From IMG/VR virus record IMGVR_UViG_3300038451_000392, positions 1 to 37,642 of that record: a DNA stretch of 37,642 nt, one strand, 5' to 3'. This document shows positions 1-5,504 of the stretch, piece by piece. The DNA comes from a virus. A model generated the notes under the pieces. That model was not told the DNA's origin. It ran no database searches and saw nothing but the letters and a program-made list of their open reading frames with translations. Position 1 is the stretch's first letter; every line of letters begins with the position of its first letter. Position numbers and translations under genes: made by a program.

Positions 1-1
1 A

Positions 2-514
2 AAACTGTTGACTCGCCGCAAACCTTCTGGAGGTTCCGCGGGGCGGGGTAGCCGATCCACAACCCCCGCCTCTATCGTGAGCATGGACCTCAGGGTCTCG
101 TGGATACGACAGAAACTGTAGTGGGCGCACCTCCTGCTGGGTAGTCCGGATGGTTCCTGGAATGCCTATCTACCGGGGAGGCATGTGCTCGGTAACCTCC
201 AAATAGACCCGGTCAGCGCAGCGGCGCTACGCGCGAAAGCGCAGCAGCACTTTCAGACCGAAGACGCGACCCTGGTCGCCCTGCTCTGCGATTCCGATTT
301 CGCGGCTCACTACTACCTGAACCCGGTCTCGCTGATGCTTCGAGACGGAGGCGTTCTGTTTGGGCATGCGGCGCTTGTCGCGGCGGCGCTTGGACTGGGC
401 TTCAGGGTTCTAGGAAGCACCGGGACACCCCTTCTCGAGCGTTTGGTGCGAGAACTACCGTTCAGGCCTGTTGCAACTGGCCTTGCCTGGGTAGGTGGTG
501 GCCGCGCCGCTTGA
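2..514 (+). pseudogene. Nitroreductase-like (SagB/ThcOx type) fragment, broken by a stop
   Basis: The frame is open from the window edge except for one TAG at 119-121. Before the stop it reads TRRKPSGGSA, which resembles the PSxGA/PSGGS motif of SagB-type nitroreductases. After the stop, about 130 residues end in a stretch containing GHAALVAAALGLGFRVLG, typical of the C-terminal FMN-binding half of that family (flavin oxidoreductases that dehydrogenate azolines or other substrates). A GTG at 185 has GGGGAGG just upstream (175-181) and could start a 109-residue C-terminal product. The simplest reading is a gene decayed by a nonsense mutation; the edge of the window hides its beginning. The 3' end overlaps the convergent glycosylase gene by about 50 bases. 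The region between the two motifs does not align convincingly, so a frameshift is also possible. Confidence 0.4.
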
Positions 515-1286
515 GTGGCCGAACCGTATTGAGTGACTCTCCAAACAGTCCGGCAACCAGTCGGGGGCTGTTCCGCATGTTTTGCCAAATGAGCGAATCG
601 AGATTGGCTGCCGGCACGTTCATCGCCGCCGCCAATTCCAGAAAGCGCCGCTCCATCCTCAGATAATGCTGCTCGACGCGGTCGATGGTCGAGAAAAGGC
701 CCATCAGTTGTCCTGCTCGGACCACATGAATGTCGAGGATCGCCACGTCGTTTGACCCGAGCCAGTTGCGAACAATCCAGGAAGCCGTTTTGGGGCCGAT
801 CCCAGGCAACTGGACTAGGTGATCCCGCAGTGCGCGGGGCGAGTCAAGAGGTGCCGGTTGTTCCCCTAAGCTCTTGAGCACGCAGGACACATAGCGAGCT
901 TTCTGCGACCAGAACCGATAAACGATGTCGCGGCCTTCTAGCATCAGGGGCTCTCGGAGGTTGTCGGAGAGCACCTCGGCGGTCGGAGGATGCCCGGCAA
1001 TGAGGCCTCGATCACGCAACCGTTCGAAAGCGGCTATGCCTACCTCGGCGGGGATACCATGACCTCCCAGCAGGCAAGCCACAACCTCCTCCTCGAAGGT
1101 CCGGCCTAGGCGGTGACACCGATTGGGAAAGCCGTCCTCGCGCATCCAGTACTGCGTCAGCCAATACGCAGCAGTGAAAAGCACGTCGGGCCGGCCCCAA
1201 ACGACGCCCGGCAACACGGACACCTCCGGCGCAGGGATGTATCGCTCGACGACCTGGTCACTCTTTAGGAAGTAGAAAACCTGCAT
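462..1286 (-). CDS. HhH-GPD DNA glycosylase / AP lyase (OGG-like)
   Basis: A 274-residue protein. Residues 160-174 form the helix-hairpin-helix (LPGIGPKTASWIVRN), with the candidate catalytic lysine K166. The aspartate D185 follows in AILDIHV. The 19-residue K-to-D spacing equals that of K249 and D268 in human OGG1. Family knowledge: lysine-bearing HhH-GPD enzymes are bifunctional, cutting the base-sugar bond and then nicking the backbone through a Schiff base. The substrate cannot be read from sequence; 8-oxoguanine or another modified base are both possible. I chose the ATG at 1286 because GGAAGAGGA lies just upstream; the frame extends further only inside the methyltransferase gene. The gene overlaps the methyltransferase end by 29 bases, so the pair is probably translationally coupled. 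The C-terminal ~15 residues are Arg/Gln-rich and may be non-essential. Confidence 0.8.
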   Translation of the reverse strand: MQVFYFLKSDQVVERYIPAPEVSVLPGVVWGRPDVLFTAAYWLTQYWMREDGFPNRCHRLGRTFEEEVVACLLGGHGIPAEVGIAAFERLRDRGLIAGHPPTAEVLSDNLREPLMLEGRDIVYRFWSQKARYVSCVLKSLGEQPAPLDSPRALRDHLVQLPGIGPKTASWIVRNWLGSNDVAILDIHVVRAGQLMGLFSTIDRVEQHYLRMERRFLELAAAMNVPAANLDSLIWQNMRNSPRLVAGLFGESLNTVRPLKRRGHHLPRQGQLQQA

Positions 1287-2001
1287 CGCAGTCCTCTTCC
1301 TGCAAATGATCGTCAAGCCACTCCGACAGAAACTGCTGCTCCTGAGGAGAGAGTGTTGAAATACGTGTTTGGAGCCTTTGCAGGCGCCGCTTGATCGTCT
1401 GACGCTCTCGAAAGTCCCGTCCAAGGTGCCGTGTGTCATGCAACCGGACTGGAGGGTCGAAGTTGAACCAGATCTTCTCCTGTCGAATTCCGTCATGCGC
1501 TTTCGCCGAGTACCTTTGCGCTTGCCAGCCGCTGAGGAACTCATCATACAACTCGGACGGGTAGCCCGAGACCACGACCCGGCAAGGTAGCTTCCGCAGC
1601 GTCTCAAGCAGCCGAACGTGGTCGGTTTCGCCGTAGTCGTGCCGGTAGACCCGCGCACGACGCCGCGTGCTCGGGAGATAAGGTGGGTCGCAGTACACCA
1701 AGTCGTCTCCCGACAGGCGGTGGGACGCCAGGAACTCGACCGCATCACCCTCAATGTAAGAAGCAAGCGACGGAAAAAGGTCCTGCCAGCTCCGAATGAC
1801 CGCGGGATCTCGGTCAACTCCGATGCTGACGCGCGCCGGCTTCTTGTGCAGAAGGACTGCACCGCCGCCCAGGTGTGTCTCGATGTATGTCAGGTGCGGA
1901 GGAAGGACGTTGATGATGTGCTGGTAGCACTTGCTCTTGCAGTTGTCGCAAACGCGCCTTCCGTCTGGAATCTGATGCCCGCACCGGCTACATAACGGCA
2001 T
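1258..2001 (-). CDS. Zinc-ribbon D12-class DNA adenine methyltransferase (Dam-like)
   Basis: A 247-residue protein. Residues 4-21 hold two CxxC pairs (CSRC and CDNC), a short zinc ribbon. It runs directly into the family's first motif (KSKCYQHII, residues 22-30, in place of the usual GGK..L...I). The SAM-binding motif is ETHLGGGAVLL (41-51), altered from the common EPFGGGGAVLL. The catalytic motif is DPPY (105-108), as in N6-adenine methyltransferases. A positively charged C-terminal tail of about 80 residues follows. The protein is somewhat shorter than E. coli Dam. The start at 2001 has GAGGTGAGGA immediately upstream. It is the first gene of a two-gene minus-strand operon with the glycosylase. 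The target site is unknown. Phage enzymes of this type usually protect DNA from restriction or mark it for regulation; a partnership with the glycosylase is inferred from the overlap. Confidence 0.85.
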   Translation of the reverse strand: MPLCSRCGHQIPDGRRVCDNCKSKCYQHIINVLPPHLTYIETHLGGGAVLLHKKPARVSIGVDRDPAVIRSWQDLFPSLASYIEGDAVEFLASHRLSGDDLVYCDPPYLPSTRRRARVYRHDYGETDHVRLLETLRKLPCRVVVSGYPSELYDEFLSGWQAQRYSAKAHDGIRQEKIWFNFDPPVRLHDTRHLGRDFRERQTIKRRLQRLQTRISTLSPQEQQFLSEWLDDHLQEEDCDAGFLLPKE

Positions 2002-2021
2002 TCCTCACCTCTGACCCTGCC

Positions 2022-2039
2022 ACCACAACCCATTGTGGT
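2022..2039. promoter_or_regulatory. Palindrome over the -10 region (candidate operator)
   Basis: ACCACAA-CCCA-TTGTGGT is a perfect 7-base inverted repeat with a 4-base spacer. It covers the proposed -10 box and start of the minus-strand promoter, where a dimeric repressor would block RNA polymerase. No candidate repressor gene is visible in the window. Confidence 0.4.
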
Positions 2040-2061
2040 CCGTTTTGCCCTACTTTGTCAA
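2032..2061 (-). promoter_or_regulatory. Sigma70-like promoter for the methyltransferase-glycosylase pair
   Basis: On the minus strand a perfect TTGACA (2061-2056) is followed after 18 bases by CACAAT (2037-2032, 4 of 6 matches to TATAAT). Transcription would start near 2025, giving a leader of roughly 24 bases before the ATG at 2001. The -35 and -10 elements each overlap a palindrome, which suggests the operon is repressible. Confidence 0.45.
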
Positions 2062-2065
2062 GTAG
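2050..2065. promoter_or_regulatory. Palindrome over the -35 region (candidate operator)
   Basis: CTACTT-TGTC-AAGTAG is a perfect 6-base inverted repeat with a 4-base spacer. It contains the TTGACA -35 box of the minus-strand promoter. Its arm sequence differs from the palindrome at 2022-2039, so two different regulators, or one regulator with loose specificity, would be needed. Confidence 0.35.
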
Positions 2066-2084
2066 ATAATCACCGACGTAGCGG

Positions 2085-2134
2085 GGCTGGGCAAGGCGCG
2101 GCGCGGCTCGGCTCGGCGCGGCAAGACAAGGCGA
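2085..2134 (+). repeat. Ten tandem GGCNN pentamers
   Basis: Positions 2085-2134 divide cleanly into ten 5-base units of the form GGCNN (ggctg, ggcaa, ggcgc twice, ggctc twice, ggcgc, ggcaa, gacaa, ggcga), with one mismatch in the ninth. The block lies between the minus-strand methyltransferase operon and a rightward small gene. It could be a slippage product or a protein-binding array; nothing in the sequence decides this. Confidence 0.6.
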
Positions 2135-2168
2135 GATTTGAAACTGGAACCGACAACTGCTACCGCGC

Positions 2169-2174
2169 TATAAT
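2169..2174 (+). promoter_or_regulatory. TATAAT -10 box giving a probably leaderless transcript
   Basis: A perfect TATAAT ends 6 bases before the ATG at 2181. The expected transcription start therefore falls on or next to the start codon, and no Shine-Dalgarno sequence precedes it. No good -35 box is present; TGGAAC lies 18 bases upstream and is weak. Confidence 0.5.
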
Positions 2175-2180
2175 CCCCTT

Positions 2181-2402
2181 ATGTACATCGCTGAGCATCG
2201 CCGTTCCGGTAATCGCTCACGTGCCATTGTGTGCGTGCTCCCCTCGGAGCGGCCGCCGCAAGTAGCTGCCCCTATCCTGGTCTATTTCGAGTCTGGCCGG
2301 CGCCTCATCCCGCCGCGCAAAGTCGCAGTCGCTGATTGCCAGGTACTCCCAGATCGCAAATTGTTCGCGGCGAAGCGGCGCCTCGAGCTCGCCCTGGAGT
2401 AA
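2181..2402 (+). CDS. Small basic protein of unknown function
   Basis: A 73-residue, arginine-rich protein with no recognised motif. Its middle (APILVYFESGRRLIPP) looks like a small beta-rich fold. I kept it because a perfect -10 box sits 6 bases ahead of the ATG, as expected for a leaderless mRNA, and because it is the only open frame attached to that signal. It stands alone: the next confident gene is 0.6 kb downstream. Early phage genes of this size often bind nucleic acid or host proteins, but nothing here shows that. It could still be a chance reading frame in GC-rich DNA. Confidence 0.4.
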   Translation: MYIAEHRRSGNRSRAIVCVLPSERPPQVAAPILVYFESGRRLIPPRKVAVADCQVLPDRKLFAAKRRLELALE

Positions 2403-3019
2403 GGGTACTGGTTGCGATGAGTGCCAAGTGTAAGTTGTTATGGCCAAACGAGATAGCGCCAGGATGAGATGGGGAAAACCCAGGTCAGCGCGTGCTGGTT
2501 GCCCACCCTACGCGCGCGTGCCGGCCGAGCCCAGTGACGCCCCCGCCGGCCCCCCCCAGCCCGCGCCTGGGGGTGGCACGGCAGTAGAACAGGTTCCCGG
2601 AAACCCCAACAGGTGGTAGTCCCCGCCAAGCAGAGTCCTTTGCGGCGCCAAGTGACTGAAAACAAAAGGACCAAAAGTTACCATAATGGCCGTTATCGGA
2701 AGTTGCCAGGTAGCCGAGAACATGCTTATGGAGCTAGCACCGCAGTTGCCCCCCCCCCACCCCGGGGGTACCCCGTACCCTGTCTACCGGACCGCTGGCT
2801 TGGGTCCTGGATCTCCTGTGCATCCTAAACGCGAGGTAAGGATAGGGGGGGTACAGCACCCGCAAGTTATTGATGCTGCGATGAATGCCAGATAGGGGGA
2901 CAGGGTGATTTTCACGGTACGGGAATTCAGACTATGACATCCGCAATGGTTCCACGTGCCACCAATTTCGCTGGCACAGAGGAATGGGTGTGCAATTGAA
3001 AATCTTGGGAGGTAGCGAG
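2403..3019. other. Gene-poor stretch with homopolymer runs
   Basis: I see no convincing gene here. A frame from 2440 to 2619 would encode 59 Pro/Gly-rich residues without a ribosome site, and a frame from 2686 runs through a homopolymer. Notable are runs of 8 C (2550-2557), 10 C (2749-2758) and 7 G (2845-2851), with short GGGG/CCCC pairings near 2760-2776. The region may hold an origin or control sequences, but no iterons, tRNA or terminator can be recognised. Confidence 0.4.
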
Positions 3020-3208
3020 ATGCGATTTTGGGCGCGGGCGAAAGAAGGCTGGTTGTCGTTCTGGTTGGGGCGGGAGTGCAGGCGGCACTCAAGACACAGA
3101 GTGCACGAGGTTTACGAAGAATTCGCCGAGGTACCGGCTGGTCGATATTGCCAGGCATGTCTGGACGAGTACGGCGGCGCTGAACTGAAAGCGAGGGACC
3201 TGCTGTGA
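3020..3208 (+). CDS. Small phage protein with a CxxC/His cluster
   Basis: A 62-residue protein starting MRFWARAKEGW. I chose the ATG at 3020 over the earlier in-frame start because GGGAGG lies 7 bases upstream. It is rich in Arg, Trp and His, and ends with YCQACLDEY. The single CxxC together with the histidines could coordinate one metal ion, but no known finger fits exactly. Its stop overlaps the GTG of the next gene in GTGA, so the two are co-translated. Function unknown. Confidence 0.6.
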   Translation: MRFWARAKEGWLSFWLGRECRRHSRHRVHEVYEEFAEVPAGRYCQACLDEYGGAELKARDLL

Positions 3209-3441
3209 CCGGCCGCCAGACGGCCCCGGCGCCCGAGCATACCGAGATTGTGGAGTGCGAGACCGCGATGGTCCGTGCGATCGCACTGAAGCAGGCGCTG
3301 GCTACCCTGAGACCGCTACTGCGGCTACAGGGCTACAGCCGGGAAGACCTCGCCCGGATGCAAGAGGATGGTCTGGCGCACGTCGATCTGGCCGATGGCT
3401 TGGGCGAATTCGGATCCCTCCGGGCCGCTCAACTTTTGTGA
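3205..3441 (+). CDS. Small helical phage protein
   Basis: A 78-residue protein read from a GTG that overlaps the previous stop. The central part (AIALKQALATLRPLLRLQG, then YSREDLARMQEDGLAHVDLA) predicts two or three amphipathic helices and no catalytic motif. Its last 117 bases lie antisense to the end of the minus-strand gene at 3325-3741. The coupling to the upstream gene favours this frame being real. Function unknown. Confidence 0.55.
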   Translation: MTGRQTAPAPEHTEIVECETAMVRAIALKQALATLRPLLRLQGYSREDLARMQEDGLAHVDLADGLGEFGSLRAAQLL

Positions 3442-3741
3442 AACCCCGTACCCAACTGCGCTATCCAGCCGAGACAGTTTAAATAGCAGCATGCCGCTAT
3501 CGCTCCGATACACGTGAATCCTAAGCGCCACCTCGACGGTCTCGGGGACGTTCTCGAACGGATAGGTGGCATCACAAGGCAAGCGTCCATCCGGTGTGAG
3601 CCCGTAGACTCCCATCCACGGACCGGTTCGGTCGTCCACCAGCACAACGCGGATCTCCACCTCGCTCGGGTGCGTCGCATAAATCAGCGTTGCCGGCTTC
3701 CCATCGCTCTTTCGTTGCAGCGGCTTCGTCCAGTCAATCAT
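3325..3741 (-). CDS. Phage hypothetical protein (IDWTKPLQ type)
   Basis: A 138-residue protein starting MIDWTKPLQRKSDGKPATLI. This resembles a widespread group of phage and prophage proteins opening with M-I-D-W-(T/S)-K-P-(L/I), followed by small beta-strand motifs; their function is not known. The start at 3741 is supported by AAAGGAGC and by the ATGA overlap with the zinc-finger gene upstream. The C-terminal ~39 residues are encoded opposite the rightward gene ending at 3441. Either both proteins use this DNA or one frame extends too far; the conserved-looking N-terminal half is the safer part. Confidence 0.6.
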   Translation of the reverse strand: MIDWTKPLQRKSDGKPATLIYATHPSEVEIRVVLVDDRTGPWMGVYGLTPDGRLPCDATYPFENVPETVEVALRIHVYRSDSGMLLFKLSRLDSAVGYGVSQKLSGPEGSEFAQAIGQIDVRQTILLHPGEVFPAVAL

Positions 3742-3917
3742 GTAGGCTCCTTTCGATTCGGCTTGGCGGTCGGCTTCGGACGCTTGGGGCAGCGGGGCAG
3801 GTGGGCGCGCAACTCGGCCTGGCCGAAGGATCCCTTGCAGCCGTAGGGGCAGGGGACAGGGATGCGGTTTTGGCCGCCGCTGCCTTTGTTCCTCGGGGCC
3901 TTCTGCTGAGGGCGCAT
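3738..3917 (-). CDS. Small C2HC zinc-finger protein
   Basis: A 59-residue, very basic protein. Residues 23-43 contain CPYGC, then HLPRC: cysteines at 23, 27 and 43 and a histidine at 39 form a C-x3-C...H-x3-C zinc-binding unit. Both tails are rich in Lys, Arg and Pro, so DNA or RNA binding is likely. Its stop overlaps the ATG of the next minus-strand gene (ATGA). A -10 box ends 5 bases before the start codon and no Shine-Dalgarno sequence is present, so the transcript may be leaderless. It is too short to be assigned to a named family; a role as an early transcriptional regulator is a guess. Confidence 0.6.
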   Translation of the reverse strand: MRPQQKAPRNKGSGGQNRIPVPCPYGCKGSFGQAELRAHLPRCPKRPKPTAKPNRKEPT

Positions 3918-3922
3918 GATTC

Positions 3923-3950
3923 AGTATGCAGAAACGATTCCGCTTGACAA
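3923..3950 (-). promoter_or_regulatory. Leftward promoter for the zinc-finger gene
   Basis: On the minus strand TTGTCA (3950-3945, 5 of 6) is followed after 16 bases by CATACT (3928-3923, 4 of 6). The -10 ends 5 bases from the ATG at 3917. The -35 box overlaps the -35 of the rightward promoter because GCTTGACAAGC is nearly self-complementary. Confidence 0.45.
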
Positions 3951-3973
3951 GCAAAATCAAACGGGCGTAGAAT
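3944..3973 (+). promoter_or_regulatory. Rightward sigma70-like promoter
   Basis: A perfect TTGACA (3944-3949) is followed after 18 bases by TAGAAT (3968-3973, 5 of 6). Transcription would begin near 3980, about 38 bases ahead of the gene at 4018. This is the best promoter match seen ahead of the rightward genes and may feed the late operon. Confidence 0.6.
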
Positions 3974-4017
3974 CGGTCCATGGCTAAAATGAGGCGTAGC
4001 GAGAGAGGGCCAGTCGT

Positions 4018-4503
4018 ATGAACGGTGGGTCAGTCCCCGACACGCTCAGCCATATCCGCGCGGTGCAGGCGCGCCTTGACGTCGTCATCCGTGAACTGTC
4101 GAAGCGGCAGGATGCTCATGACGCCTCGAAGTTGCTCACACCGGAGGTAGAGGTCTTTGATGAGTTCACGCCGCGGCTATCCAGCACGACCTACGGTTCA
4201 CCGGAGTACTTCCAGATGTTGGCCGCCATGAAGCCAGCCCTCGACCACCACTACGCGGCCAACAGGCATCATCCCGAGTGGCACGAGCTCGGCATCGCGG
4301 GGATGAACCTCATCGACCTGCTGGAAATGATTTGTGACTGGATGGCGGCAGCAGAAAGACACACCGATGGCAACGTACTCCGCTCTATCGAACTGAATAG
4401 AAAGCGCTTCTGCTACTCGGACGAGCTTGCGGCAATCCTGTGCAACACGGCTGCGCTGATCGAAAGGGCCATGCCGGTCGGCCCGGCCAAAACCCACATT
4501 TAG
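4018..4503 (+). CDS. DUF5662-like phage protein
   Basis: A 161-residue protein. It contains DASKLLTPEVEVFDEFTPRL, then TYGSPEY, DHHYAANRHHPEWHE, GMNLIDLLEMICDW and a final FCYSDELAAIL. This series of conserved Asp, His and Glu residues is what I recall for the DUF5662 family, common in phages and suspected to be metal-dependent (HD-like), with no established substrate. The likely metal ligands are the D-H-H and H-H-P-E clusters around residues 76-86 and the D in CDW. The ATG at 4018 follows GAGAGAGG at a somewhat long spacing, below a strong promoter. About 390 bases separate it from the small terminase gene. Confidence 0.75.
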   Translation: MNGGSVPDTLSHIRAVQARLDVVIRELSKRQDAHDASKLLTPEVEVFDEFTPRLSSTTYGSPEYFQMLAAMKPALDHHYAANRHHPEWHELGIAGMNLIDLLEMICDWMAAAERHTDGNVLRSIELNRKRFCYSDELAAILCNTAALIERAMPVGPAKTHI

Positions 4504-4552
4504 AACAAGTTCCTTGCTTTCCGTTGCGAATGCGGCTATGCTGTGCCTTGAG

Positions 4553-4564
4553 GCGGACGTCCGC
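4553..4564. promoter_or_regulatory. Perfect 12-base palindrome GCGGACGTCCGC
   Basis: An uninterrupted palindrome lies 50 bases after the DUF5662-like gene. Without a loop it would not make a good terminator, and no T-run follows; it could be a repressor or restriction-type site. Chance occurrence in GC-rich DNA is possible. Confidence 0.25.
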
Positions 4565-4575
4565 TTCCCCCGCAA

Positions 4576-4887
4576 ATGCCGGCCACCGCTACCGCGCTCC
4601 CTGATCGGCTCCGACTCGAAAACCCACGACCTGGGTGTAATCCAACTATCGGTCGTGACCATGCTGAGCGGCTACTCCGGCGCGGCGATGCGGCGTTGAC
4701 TGCGGATGGACGCCTCGCAATCTCGGCTAGATGCCCGCCCGTCTGTGTCCTTCCAAGCGCTCCTTCCGGTCCACGGCATTCCGCCCGGCTTCCCTACCGC
4801 TGTGTCCCCCTGCCCGCCGACGGCTCCCGCAACGGAACGGACTACTGGAACCATTTGCCTCATGGCGGGATCGGCATTGGAATGTAG
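4576..4887 (+). CDS. Possible small protein upstream of the terminase
   Basis: A 103-residue open frame ends 5 bases before the small terminase start, which is typical operon spacing and the main reason to list it. Part of it (GRDHAERLLRRGDAALTADG) looks protein-like, and the tail (NGTDYWNHLP) less so. There is no ribosome site ahead of the ATG, and GC preference at third codon positions is weaker than in the terminase genes. I recognise no family. If it is not a gene, 4504-4892 holds only the palindrome at 4553 and nothing else that I can identify. Confidence 0.35.
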   Translation: MPATATALPDRLRLENPRPGCNPTIGRDHAERLLRRGDAALTADGRLAISARCPPVCVLPSAPSGPRHSARLPYRCVPLPADGSRNGTDYWNHLPHGGIGIGM

Positions 4888-4892
4888 AGCTT

Positions 4893-5504
4893 ATGCCAGC
4901 ACACAGAGTCTCCAGAAAGAAAACCGCCCAAGCCCAGGTAGTCGAGCCGGCCGAAGCATCGGATCAAGCTCCGATTCAACCCGCTCCAAAGCCCTACGAG
5001 CCGACCCTCTATAGCCGTGAGATCGCCCAGGTTATTTGTGACCGCCTGGCCGCCGGAGAGAGCCTCACCGCGATCTGCAACGACGGGGGGATGCCGTGTA
5101 CGCGGACTGTCGCGCGCTGGGTGATCGGCGACGCTGGGCCGGGTTTCACCGCGCAGTACCGGGAAGCGCGCGATATGGGCTTGGACGTCCTGGCGGACGA
5201 AGTGCTGGCTATCGCCGACGACTCGAGCCAGGACGTCATCACCAAAACGGATGAACGGGGCCGGACTTACCGAGGCATCGACCACGAGCACGTCAACCGT
5301 TCCCGTCTGCGTGTTGATGCACGCAAGTGGTACCTGTGCAAATTGGCCCCCAAGAAGTACGGCGAGCGGCTCGACATGGGGATCAGCGGCTCGCTGCAAG
5401 TGGGCGGATTGATGGACCGTTTGACGGCCGCGCGAAAGCGCGTCGCCGAATCGGTGCCGGAGCCCAATGGACCGGCCGCACCCCAGGAGAGCGAATGCCA
5501 GTAA
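4893..5504 (+). CDS. Terminase small subunit
   Basis: A 203-residue protein. After a basic, Pro/Ala-rich N-terminal ~40 residues comes the helix-turn-helix region, with AQVICDRLAAGESLTAICND followed by TVARWVIGD. A Sf6/P22-group signature follows: a long helical central domain (YREARDMGLDVLADEVLAIA), then HEHVNRSRLRVDARKWYLCK and LAPKKYGERL. Family role: it recognises the packaging site on phage DNA as an oligomeric ring and hands it to the large subunit. I chose the ATG at 4893 because the frame upstream has the Arg/Pro-rich composition of non-coding sequence; the ribosome site is weak. The end overlaps the large-subunit start by 10 bases. Confidence 0.85.
   Translation: MPAHRVSRKKTAQAQVVEPAEASDQAPIQPAPKPYEPTLYSREIAQVICDRLAAGESLTAICNDGGMPCTRTVARWVIGDAGPGFTAQYREARDMGLDVLADEVLAIADDSSQDVITKTDERGRTYRGIDHEHVNRSRLRVDARKWYLCKLAPKKYGERLDMGISGSLQVGGLMDRLTAARKRVAESVPEPNGPAAPQESECQ

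Noticed and set aside
119-121. TAG read as an amino acid (recoded phage)
   Set aside because: Other genes in the window end normally at TAG (for example those ending at 4503 and 19582), so general recoding is not supported.
1287-1862. Upstream extension of the glycosylase frame to 466 residues
   Set aside because: The extra part lies inside the methyltransferase gene and is Arg/Ser-rich shadow sequence. The ATG at 1286 has a good ribosome site and starts the recognisable protein.
2686-2895. Protein gene across the 10-C run
   Set aside because: No ribosome site, low-complexity Pro/Gly composition and no recognisable motif.
4731-4892. Longer N-terminus for the small terminase
   Set aside because: The added residues are Arg/Pro-rich with no ribosome site; the terminase-like sequence begins after 4893.
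4504-4892. tRNA gene
   Set aside because: A short ACCCA/TGGGT pairing near 4622 is present, but no cloverleaf or T-loop consensus can be built around it.
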